Shown here: piece by piece, positions 37,801 to 49,800 of the stretch | Numbering within the stretch: position 1 is the first letter of the stretch | Layout: the number at the start of each line of letters is the position of its first letter | Source of the DNA: Phytoseiulus persimilis | Taxonomy: Eukaryota > Arthropoda > Arachnida > Mesostigmata > Phytoseiidae | NCBI GenBank assembly: GCA_037576195.1 | Contig: CM075102.1 | Span: 39,428,745 to 39,492,744, forward strand | DNA: 64,000 nucleotides | Reading direction: 5' to 3' | Notes under the pieces: generated by a model | Told to the model about the DNA's origin: nothing | What the model saw: only the letters and a program-made list of their open reading frames with translations | Databases searched by the model: none | Position numbers and translations under genes: made by a program

Positions 37801-40800
37801 ATTTTGCATGCTGACGCTCTTCCCATGTCTGAGGGCTCACCCGGCGATTCGTCGGTCCCCTCGTATTCCTTCGTGAACTCATTGATCCATTCATTTATGC
37901 ATCTATCCATCCATCTGAAGATTTCGTCCGCTGTGTGAATGTGAGTTCGACTCAGCTAGCGACTCCCCTCCGTCGTCTCGGTATCGGTCGGCAAGCCTGC
38001 CAACACGGGAGATCATTTGCGCTTCCTGTATCGGCGTCCGGCCCATGCAATGTTTCGCAATATTGAACATTTTTTTACGTCACACCCCTTGCTTCATCAT
38101 CTTTTTTATTTATTTCGAGAGCCTCTGTAAAACAGGAGTCGATTCGTTTGTGATGCGTTTTAGGGGGGAATCCATTTGAGAAAATCATTCGACATTGAAG
38201 TTCGGAATTGAGGTTAGAATGCAAGTGAACCCTCAACGCTCCTGGAAATCGGGAAAATCCTCGATTACGATCTGCGAACTGGAAACGGGAAACTAGCGAG
38301 AATATTGGGTGATTTTCACCTTCGGTAAGCGTTGAGAGCTATCGACCAAGGCACATCGAAACTCGGGCGATAGCAATGATTCTCAAACTTTGGGCCGAAA
38401 AAGCACATTCACGCACCATGCCCTACTGGTGAAGCCCGTACTTTCGAGGATGATCCATATTTTTCTCGCATCCATCTCCGTAATATGAGTACCGACGTAT
38501 GGAGCTGAGGTGATGCCACTCGACTCGAGCAGCTGTCTTGGACACGGACGCCAGAGCGAAAGTTCAAGACTCTGACGAGCCGTCGACAATACTGAGACAA
38601 TGGCTCCCAACTCCGAGCAATGGGATGGCATCGACGAATCCAGAGCCATCGTCTCAGTCACTTGCATTACAATGCGCGAGCGACATTCTTCTTTTTTTGG
38701 CTGTGTAACACTGTACCAGTACTGATACTACAACCACCGCTACCTCGATAACTGAAGAGAAGGTTTTTATGTGAGCTTGACTCGCGGCCAAATCTATCTG
38801 CTGCTGGTGCTTTTTATGCATCTGTATGCATCTCGGACGAATGCGTTGAGTGTTCTCCACGGGGACGACGAATAGGATGAATACGTCTCTCGTCGAGCTT
38901 CAAACACTTCGCTCCGAAAATAGAATTAATCTCGACGCGTTGCGAGGCCACCGACACGGATGTTGTCGGAGCTGTCGCACCGATCAATTTTCACTGGCAG
39001 AGGGCAAAGAGGGCAAGTCCACGAAACGATAACTGGAGCGTTCCGGAATCGATTCCAGGGAGCAGCTTATGAATGCTGTTTTGAAGTTGGCGCGCAGGCT
39101 TTGCCGCAATTCTTGCGACGGAGTTCCACGTACAGAGTAGGAGCCTTCAGATATTTTCGCGATATTTATCATCGCCGTCGTGAGCAGCCTTTCCAGTCAA
39201 GAGTGAAACCATCGTTGACGACGGTGGCGAAATGCTCAGAAACATCGTCCCAGGCATCAACGTATAATGGGCAAATTGACGACAAATGATGCATCCGTGC
39301 GCTGTGTTGAATTCCGATCAGTTCCCGAGTTGTGGGCAGCGCATTAGCGCGACGTGACTCGGTGGCTTGTGGACTCCGGACTTCCTCCAGACCCTCGTAG
39401 CATCGTCATATAAATAATTTTCTGGATGTGGAATAATTCATTTTTTGGATCGACGCCGTACAGCCGAGAAAGCCGACTCGGGTTTCCCGATGGAAAGGTA
39501 AAGAAACATGGTGTACACGGGGAAAATTATGGCACAACCCAATATATCACCACAGCCTCCAACAAATAAAAGCCGAGATACGAAACAAAAAAATTACGGC
39601 GATATGGGCGGCAAAACGGCCGATACGAGTTTTGAACGAGGTTGGCAGCGGGCCCTCGTCAGAATTATTCTGCCCAAGGAGAGATTCCCTCTGGGTGTGA
39701 TTCCGTTTCGGACATGAGATAACCCGTCGACGGAAACTGACCCATCAATTCGAGATCGACCGGTACCATAATCGGTGCAGCGTTTCGCATGACAGCCGTA
39801 AAAATCGCGAACACCAGAAAATGACGGAAAAGATGTAACGAAACAAGTGGAGAGAGACACGAGATTGTTATCGGGGAATAACTGTTCGACGCTTCTGAAT
39901 CGTTCGCGCCGTGGTCGCCATTTCAGCAAACGACTCGTGTTGGGCCTCGTTTGGTCTCTTTCTTTTGGAAACTTCGTCTCGCCGATTTCGATGCGCTATA
40001 ACGTGATGGTTTCTCTTCGAATCTGTCAACAGAAATTCGATTCTTGGGGCGGTTCGGGAGGCTGTACTAATGTCGAACATTCTTCGGTGCGAAGAGCTCT
40101 GGACGATCGCCCTCCCTCGAGACGGCCGGCTCGAAATTCCTAATGGAAAACCATGGAGTCGCCAGCCAGGTTATTGACGAGTCGAAAAACAGGATCTCCT
40201 GCAGCATCCAGCCTGGAGTCACTCGGATCTCAGATTGTAGCCTGATCCTGAACGTCGATGAGCGAAACCGCGAACAAATGCTTCAGCTCTTCAGCCGTGA
40301 GAGTCGAATTCATGGACCCTCGATCGAGATGGGGGATAACAGTTCGGGAATTGGTTGCGGATGATGAATAAAACGCGCGGACCATGGTCGCAGCGTTCAG
40401 TCTCATCAATCACACCGCTCTTCAAGATCAGTTTGCATCAGCAGAGTGCCGTTCTGTGGTAACAGAGAGTCAGCCATTGCTCACCTGCTCAGGGCGCTCG
40501 GTTGCCTTGATCATCAGGACCGCTAGCGGTGGTGCGAACTCGCGAAACCGGATCCGATAATCTTTCTTTGCGGAACACTGATGAATCGGGACTTTCTGAA
40601 CGCAGCAATTTGCCGACCCTGCCCTGAACCCGACGATGGAGATCTGGTCGTATCAATTAATAATGACGCATTACATCGATCCGTGAGAGATGGTCTTCAG
40701 TAGATCGCGCGCGTGTGAACCCGCTCCATAATAACCGCTAATGGGGACGACTCGAAGAAATCGCACCTTCTCGAAGCGTCCACCCAACTGAAGCCCGCTG

Positions 40801-43800
40801 CGGGCATTGTCTCCACTGCCTCCCGCCGCAGGCTGCGCCCACACCGTGAGCTCAATGGATGGATGATTCGTTTCTGTGAAATAATTCCTCGGGAGACTTG
40901 TGATCTGAGCCCTCAGAATGATCAATAATAATATTCCAGCGGCAAGGGACTCCCTGGAAGTGAAGCAACAGGAGAAGTCGAGGCAGGCTCCCGGCGAACT
41001 CCGGAACGTCGGGGTTTTGTGAGAATGAGATCCTGTCAAGCAAGAAGGTCAGCTGGGGTGTGAGTTCTCCGCAAATTAGGAAAATACGAGAACGGTGTTT
41101 GGGAGGATTGAGCTCCGCGGGAGACTCCCGGTTGCCCTGTCGGCACGGCGCCGAGAACGAAGAGATCAGTTCTTCCGAGCCAGATTTTTTCCCGAATTTC
41201 CCCAGCTTCGTCCGCAGCAGCGAAGAGTCGGATCCCAGGAGAGAGTTTTGGAATAGTGAACGCGGGGACCACGATTTTGGTGCCTTCAACCTGCGGCGGC
41301 CATGGGCGCATCTCCAAAATATTTCTCCAGCTTCGGATGAGAAGCGGCGAGGATGCAGTCGGAAAACAGGGAATCGCTTCCTCGCTCTCCGGAATGCGAC
41401 GAGCCGTGAAAAACGAAACGGATAGCTCTTGTCACCGTTTAGGAATGAGCTGGAGAATCGCCGAGCGAGCAGTCATGTAATGTTCCATCAAAATCAATCT
41501 TGGAATGGTCGCACGCGGTTCACGACTTGGCTCTGACACTGCTATTTTCGTGCCCTGACCGAGAGCACGTTCGCTCTGGCGTCAGATCTTCCCGAGCGCG
41601 AAGTTCGCGCTGCCAGATGTGAGTAAGGTGGCGCATATAAACGAAAGAGGGACTGCTCCCGTACGCTTCGACACGAGTTGAAATACTCGCAGCAACCGAG
41701 AGCGATTCATTCAGAATCGTCGCTGCTTTCGGGGCTAAGCGCGAGAACGAGCCGCTGCGAGCGGTATAGGGGCCGCTTGTACTACGTGAAAGCATCTTGT
41801 TCTCGACCAGCGGAACTTCCCCGTATGAATTGATCAGCGTCGAAATCTCGTCGGAAATGGATCACGACCATCTCTTGAAAGTTGTGCAGATCTCCTGGGG
41901 ATTCCTCACCTCGAGCGGAGCGGAAACGTTGTGACAAGCACCGCTTCCGAGAGCCATATTTGTTCTCCATGTTCTGTTTGTTGGCGGTGAACTCGTCGAG
42001 ATTTGTCGTCTCGTAATCAGCCGCAAGCCACGTGGCGTCGACGATGGCTTTGTTTGGCACACCTGAAGCGAGCCGTTGTGCTCGAAGGAAGTTTGTTACA
42101 AAAATCCGCTCGGCGCTTGTTCTTCCAAAGTGTTTCGAGCTGTGTTCATTACAATCGATCAATCACTCAACGAGTCGGCCAAACACGCTGTCATCATCTC
42201 TGCTCTTCTTGCTGTGCGAGCCGTCCAACAGCCAGCTGAGCTCACAAGCGAGGCGCAACTGTACTTTCGGTGAAGACGAGCTGACGGGTTCAAACACGGC
42301 GTCGGAACACATTCCTCCTCGTTAGCAGTTTCGCGTGCATCTCGGGAGAGGAAGTGTCCGCCGCCCGGGAACATCGCCGAAATGTTTCGTGGAAGGCGTT
42401 TTGAACGCAACGCTCTTCCACGAAAGCTTCAAATCTTTCGCAGGGAGCTCGAATCTCCGCGAGTGAAAATCAAAGCGAAACGACTCACGCTTGGCCTTCT
42501 GACACTTCGCCGGAGTCTTCTCTAACTCGTTTCCGAAGCTGTCGGTTGAGGAACAGCGTTTTGAGTCACAGAGTCGAGAATCAGAGAGGTGCAAACTCAA
42601 CGGACAGCGAAGGGAGCAGAGATTCTGCAAACTCTTCGGGAGCCGTTTGTTCATTTTTCTTCCTCCCCCGTAAGAGGGTTTGCGAGCGCTTCTTGAAGGT
42701 TTGTAAGCACAAATATATACGAGCTGGCCGAAAAGGATCGACTCCTCCTTTCAGTCGAAGCTCGGCTGACTGACTCCATCCGAGCTAAATTTTCTCGATC
42801 CTGTTCTACATGCGGGCCGAAGCACATGGCCAGGATATTAATAAATTCTCGTTCCGTAACAGCGATTCGGCAACACCTTTCGTTTAATTATGTCACCTCC
42901 GTGATCAGGAAGTTGAAATAAATGGATCATTCGGATATCACTCGCCTGTTCCACAGAGGGAACTCCATTTGCAGCTTCGAAGGCAGAACGAAATTCCGTT
43001 TCCGATTCTCCGCCAGCTCTCAGGCGAGCTCCCGGCACGTTTCCCGTATTTGAGAAAACTTTTTCGGGAGATCACTCTTCGAAAATCAATGTTTCCCTCA
43101 ACTCATACGAGAACGACGTTGCGCGTCATGCGATAGAGTGCACGGAACGGATCCCCGTGTTGGTCGTTTTCGCGCTACCATGTAATACTGTCTACGCACC
43201 CGATGCCCCGAAGAGAACCGCCGACCTAGTTCTAGTACGATATTTATGAAGCAATCCTTCATATTCTGAAGGCAAGCTAGCAAGAGCGATGGAGGGCTTA
43301 TATAGATCTTTTGCATCTCTATCCAAGAACCCTCCGTCTCCTCCTGCACAAAAGTGGATTGCCCATCGATCCACAGGTCGCGCGTTATCTCCACTCCCTA
43401 GTTTCCGAGTCATACGATGCCGTATCGCAGAGACTGGGGAGGGGGAAGGAACGGTAGCTCGGGAGGAATGAAAATGTGGGGTTTCCAATCGAGCCGGCTC
43501 ACCAGGCTCGAGCAAAAGAACACTATTCGGTGGATGAATTGAGCTGAGAATCTCGTCGCAGATGAATCCGGATTCGAACAGAGAACCCTCCGTGTCCGGC
43601 GATCTAGAGCATTGCCGAAGCCAACGCCGACGTGAGTTTTTTCCGTGTCAGAACTCTTTCACCCGCATTAACCGAGATAACTCGGCGAACGGTTCCAGAC
43701 AGCTGTATCTGAACACCAGTGGAGCAATTTAATTGACTACTCTTTGCTGTGTTTCGATTGGACACAAAAAAACGCGCTCCCCGACGAGAAGACGAGTATC

Positions 43801-46800
43801 AAGCGCTCAATCTGTTGGGGCTGTTTCCGTGGAGGATCAGGCAATGTTCAGGTCGGTCGAGACCCCGTTCGCTCCAATGACCTCAAGCTATTCATTTTAT
43901 GGCAGGGCAAACGTCCTTATACACTCGAAGGAAAAAACGTCTGAAACTGGCTCGCGTGGCGAAGGAACGCGCATGAGTCGTCAAGATGCTCAATCTATAT
44001 CGAGGCACGGGGAACGTCGATGACATCTCACAGATAGTTTCCAACTTTTGAACAGAAACAGCTGATCACCGGAGATTTCGCGGTAACTGCAGGACCACAC
44101 CCCGCATCACTGGTTCCATTCTTCTCTTCTGGAGCGCCCTGCTTCTAGCCCTCGCGTCTTCATCCTCACAGTTTCGTCTCATCATGCAATTCTCTTCTCC
44201 GAGTTAACTGAATTGCCTTCATTTTCTTTGCAGTCTACCCAGGGGCGATATCACTGGCGTTGTCAACATTCATGAGTCCGATCATCGTGGCGACCTGTCG
44301 TAAGAAGTCCCCACGAGTAACCGCGATCATGGGCGGACTCATCTCAACCCTGGGCTGTCTCTTCACGTCATTCACGACACAATTCCACCAAATCTTCGTC
44401 TCGTGGTGTTTCGGTGAGCGCTTCTACTTTTTTCCATCGCGAAGTTGCCCCGTCGGATGTCGACGCCGTAGTCTTCGGCGGCGGTACGGCGCTGGCTGTT
44501 AATGCTTGATGCTTCAGTTGAACAAATACGAGTGGGCTGAGGCTCGGAGTGCTCTACCGCGTCTCGGCGATTGTGTGCAGCGACTCGTTGTCCGCCTGTT
44601 AGTTCGCTCGCTCGCTCACTCACTCACCCGGACACAGTCTGTCCTATCCATTATTTGAAGCCAATTCTGACCGTCGAGATTGATGCAGCTTTGTCTTGCT
44701 GCCAGAGCGATGTCCTAATAACACTGCGCTGCTCCCGCATGCAGCGACGACTCACACGCAACCGCGCTCTCTGCTATTACTCTGACGCTCTCATGGGTTA
44801 TTGATACTGTCCTATCAAAATGACGTTCGTGTGTTATGAGTACAAACCAAATACCTAGGAGTCTGCGAATTAGTTACGGACTTCTTCCAGCATCGTTTCT
44901 AGTGGAACGAAAAATCAATTGGAATTTGCTCATTTCCTCTCATTTCACAGTTGTGGGCATCGGACTTGGAATCGTCCGCGAGGCTGCCAATATTATGGTG
45001 GGATCGTATTTCAAACGAAGACGAGAATCGGTCGAGTTAGTTTGCCTCATGGGGACCGGAGTAGGAGTGGCGCTTTTCAATCATTTCCTACAATACGTGC
45101 TCAGGTCAGTATATTCTTGTCAATCACTCGTTCATTGAATGTTGGCGATATGGTGCCAACTATGGTACTCAATTTCCGAGCGCTCACAACGCGGTGGACC
45201 TCGCTACAGCATTATCGTTCTGTCCGCTCAACGACTCGCTCCATATTTATGATGTGTATCCGCGCGCAAGCGATAATCTCCGTTTTGTGATGCACAGAGA
45301 ATGCCAATGAGAGGAGGGAGAACTTCGACCAAACCGAGCCCAATGATTCCTCTCGTGAGGCAAACACATTATAAATTATGAGCGTCTCGTATCAGCCGGG
45401 CAGAGCTAACGATCTGCTCTGCTAAGACAGATTGTTGAGATTACAACAAACACTGCCCTTGTGCTCACAGAGCTCGAAGGGAAGCTGCGAGAGCGATCAT
45501 GGGAGAAACTAGAAGACATCAACCGAAGCAGGGGCTCGAGCTGATATTAGAAGGAAGGAAGAGATTGGGAGCGAGAAAGGCTCTAGGAGAGTTATTTTTT
45601 TCCTCTCACGGGCGCTCTGAGAATCAACTTCAGCAGAATAGTTAGCCCGTGAGAGGAAAGTATGCTTCCCGCTTTCCGCCATATCCGCCTGCAATCCGAT
45701 TCATTCATTTTCGACCCCCTCTTCAGCTGATCACTTCGGGCCCAAAACGGAACGAATCCCTGGGTCTTTCGTAATTGACCCTCCATTTATGAGACAATAG
45801 TTGAGCTCCAACCCGTACGCTGTTGCTCCGAGCTCCCTGAATCAGCGCTAAATCGTTGCTGGTCTGCTGGAGGCAAGCCATGGCTCTCGATCCGTATTTT
45901 GCGACCTCTCAGGCTGTGAGCGAGCCCGCCGTTGCAGCTTCTGGAGAGGCTCTGCCAAGCCTTTGATCGCAAACAACTGGAATGTGAACGAGCTAGTTGA
46001 AGTTCGCGAGACAGTTCCAACTGGTGGAAGCCGAGAAGTACCGAGGCTGGAAGACGCTCTCACAGTTCTTCCATGAATCGAATCAGTATCGAGTATCGTT
46101 GCTCATTTGAGCCTGAGTGAACAGCGAGCTCAGCGGGAATTGAGAACGACCTCGCGTCTTTCGTTTCTTTCCGCTGCAATGAGACGACCTTTCCGTCCAA
46201 CAATTGAGTCCGTCGGTTCTACAGAAACGAGATTGAAAGATCAGGGCGGATTCTGCTGCGAGGATTGACCCGTGCAGCAACTGTTCGCGCGATGATCTTG
46301 AAGTTTCACCCGAGAAGATTGTGAACTATGGATTTGATGTCGGCAAAGATCTCATCGCGAACATATTCTAGCAAACTCAACTGGAGGTTTGGACTTCAAG
46401 CAACGACAGGACTCCTGTCGTCGTTGTTCATCATCGGGATGCTGTATCGTCCCGCTTCACTGTATCATCCTCAGAGAAGAGCTATTGTTCACCTCAAGAA
46501 CCAGGTGAGTTTCAACGGCTCTTTTCCAAAAGCCGGTTAGATGTCGGTGAGCTGATAGCTTCGCAGAACTGGGCCGAACGAAGACGGACGATCTCCAAGT
46601 TTTCTGTGACCTCTTCCGCCCGGGCTTGGCGAGACAGAGAACCACCAAGGGCGTTCGTTGAGACGTTCCTTCGAAAAGTCCCGGGACTTTGCCTACTGAG
46701 GGAAGGAGTTCTCCGTGCGTCTGACCTGCCTATAAGGTCGTCTCCTCATCCGCAGCCTTGGAAGCCCGTGTGCTGTCTACCGGAATGAGCGCAGTTTCGA

Positions 46801-49800
46801 AGGTTGTGAATACCTCCAGACTTGCTCCAACTTTCACGCGTAACATAAATGTGGATACGATGAGCGTCCGCTCGTTCTCATAGATCGGTAACGTGCATCA
46901 AAATTCACCATCAACTCGCTCCCGCATAAACACCCCGTGTCTCCAGCCCCCATCGCGATATGACGAGTACAATTCAAGATATGCGAGGAACGAGCAAGCT
47001 CCTGCGAAATCCCTGCGCTGCTTCGTCAGAAATCAGCGAAAGTAGCATGCGTCTCCTCGGAGGACGATTTACAATTCAGGCGGGAGAGGAAGTCTTGTTC
47101 GGACGGAAATATCCACCCGGTCGGACTTATTACATGAGTGGATGCTGCCCGAGAATTATGTTCCCGACCGACGCGTCTCTCTTCACAATATCAGCTGCGA
47201 ACCCGCTCTCTCGTGACGCAATATTCTTAGCGATTGTTATAAATCAGGAACAATGGCTTTCTTCCGTTTCTGCGACAAATGTATCGCTGGCAGACATCAT
47301 GACACCTCACCGCTGTCTGGGAGGCGGAGTTGCTGACCGCGGGCTTAACTCTCGAACAGCTAAGAATTCTCTGGTGTCACACTCGAGACATTCTCCGAGT
47401 GTTTTTACTATGGATGTATGAATGTATTGCTGTCTGCCGTTTCTCTTATCGATTGCTTTCTGGGACACCGCTTGAGAGCAAGGAAGCGTCTCGCTCAAGC
47501 CTAGTTTGCTCGCCTGACCGGCTGCCTCGCTTGATGGAGAAAATTCATGAAGCGGCCCTCGCAAACGAGAACTCCTCACGAGAGAAGAACGACCAGTGAT
47601 GATGAGGAAGCGGCAGAGGCGGCGTGATGTCACGCTGAACACCCGAAACCACCCACCTGCCTCGGGGCCGAACCACATGCACGAGCAACGGGAAGCCCCG
47701 GAGCGTCCCTATTTCTTTCGGAAGCATAGGGACGGATCTTTCCTGAATGTGTGCGTTTCACTGGGGCGGTGGGGGAGAGGGAAAACTAGGTGTTCGGATC
47801 CGTTGTCGTCACCTGATCGAAGACCCTCCTGTGCAATCACCGATATTCCCCTATGGAAGAGTTCCGAATGCGAAAGAAGCAGGCCAACCGAATTTCTGTG
47901 ATTCATTCGTGACTTGGGATGAAGTTCAAGACTTGACTCCATCTTCGTATCCATGCTGACTCAGACGGAATCTTGTTCGGGAAAATCGGCTTCAACCCCT
48001 CCTCTACTCTACTAAACCTCAAAAGGCTCAAAAGGCCCAGGCGGGACAACGGCTCAAAAGAGCCGTTGTCCCGAGTTCCCAGAAGGAGCCAAACTGAAGG
48101 CTGAAACTTCTCGCCGATGTTGTACATATGTGTCGGTGATCCTCTGAGCTATTGTCGCCTTTTGCCTCAAGTTTTGTCTCATCATCAATCGATGTTGGGC
48201 TCTTTTCTCTTTCTTCTCTCGATCGGAACGTGTCATCGACTGGGTAGAGCTATCCTCCGTGAGAATCACCGGTGAAGTACCAGACGCGATTCGCTTTTGG
48301 TCTCTCCGCACTGCTCGAAATAGATTTGATGCTTTGAGCGGCGCGCGAAACCAGACGAAACTGTGAATGATTGAGCCAGAACCCGACCAGCTTCCGAGCG
48401 AGCCGATGAGCTTCAGAAATAACGTTTGTGGTATCGGAATCGTTCGGCTGAATGTTCTTCGCTGGCTCGAAGCTCAGACAGCTTCGAACTCTAAGCACAG
48501 ATGAATCGTGTCAAGGATAAAGTAGAGAAGGAATGGAGCTCTGGCAGTTCAAAAAGAATGCGAATGGGATATAATTCCTCCCGCTCCTGAAGGAGGTGAT
48601 GCTGCTAACCGGATCGTCCCTCATCGACGTCGTTGAATTTCGGGATACAGCGGACACTCGAGATTTACCAAAGAGAGTGCTCCCAGAGACACCCTCCGGC
48701 GTTTGGGAGAGCGAGCTCGAACGACGCGGAGAAGTAATGGCGGAATGGAGGGGATCGAGGGAAGATTTGAGGAGACAGCCGATCGGAAGGCTAGGGAAAT
48801 ACTGACAGTCTCGGCGGAGAGGTTTCAACGTCGATATGCGTCAAAGGTTCAGCGAACTAACGTGGAAGCGATTTGTGTTTCCAGCGACGGAAGATCAAGG
48901 AGAAGAATCCAACTTCTCAGAAAGCTCCATTCTTCGAATTCTCCACCCTTCGAACAAAAACTGTCAAAGTTCTCATGGCAGTCTGCTTCATGGCATCTTT
49001 CGCCATTCACACGCCGTTTCTATTCATCGTAAGTTTCTCCAGCTCACAGCCCACTAATGATTGAGGGCGACGCGGATTCAAGTATCGGTTTCCGAAACGG
49101 GCGCTGACAGAATGTGGCTCAATTGAAGCGAGACCGAAAAGACTTGAGCTCGAGAACCGAGTGAGCGCCAAGTGGCAGTGACCCATGGAGACCCCGCGAT
49201 TCAGGTGGGATTCGTTGCGGGTTCCGCCTCGAACTCCGGAGCCTAGAACTAATCATCCTGCGAAGTGGACGCTTTCGAGTCAGAATCTCGCAGAGCTTAT
49301 CTGGCGAGATACACGAGCACGTCGCGACACTTGCTTTTCAGAGGACGCTCAGTCAAAACCCCGGGGGGTGCAGCGGCTCTCGTCGAGAATCCTCCTCGCC
49401 CCGCGAGATTCGGGCCACGATGACACTAGAATGTTGCAAGGTCGTCATGCAGCGCACTCAGCCAGTCGTATATTTTGTTGAGAACTGAGTCGAAACGCTG
49501 TCGTTGTCCCATTTGGACGAACTCCTCCCTTTTGCTTCTCGGCGTTGCACAATTTCCTCCAACAGCGCAGCTGTTATGAACACTGCTCCGTCCTCACTAT
49601 TTGGAACGTATCCTGAAACAAGGCCGCCAGCTCGGCTGTTCGAGGCTCGGATGAAAGCGGCATATATCAACCGGGCTTATTCTGTTGTGTGAAACACGGT
49701 CAAACTCCCCGCCCGCCCTGTGATCATACGACGGTGTTTTTCTCCCCCATTCTGAGCGAAGCCGGACAGCGAGTAATAAAGTTCCATTCCAGGTTCCTCT

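Larger units (their letters stand above)
14319..44233 (+). other. first intron of the transporter gene, 29.9 kb
   Basis: Donor CAT|GTGAGT and acceptor TTTGCAG|TC frame this intron; T+TC restores a Phe codon at the join. The intron holds simple repeats and many overlapping open frames on both strands. Few look protein-like; those at 22336-22683 (minus), 31226-31549 and 40143-40364 are treated separately. Such a long first intron often carries regulatory DNA, but I cannot mark individual elements. No intact transposon, tRNA or rRNA was recognised. Confidence 0.65.

Noticed and set aside
43560..43630. GTTCGAATCC on the minus strand, tRNA B-box-like
   Set aside because: No proper T-stem, anticodon arm or acceptor stem can be folded.
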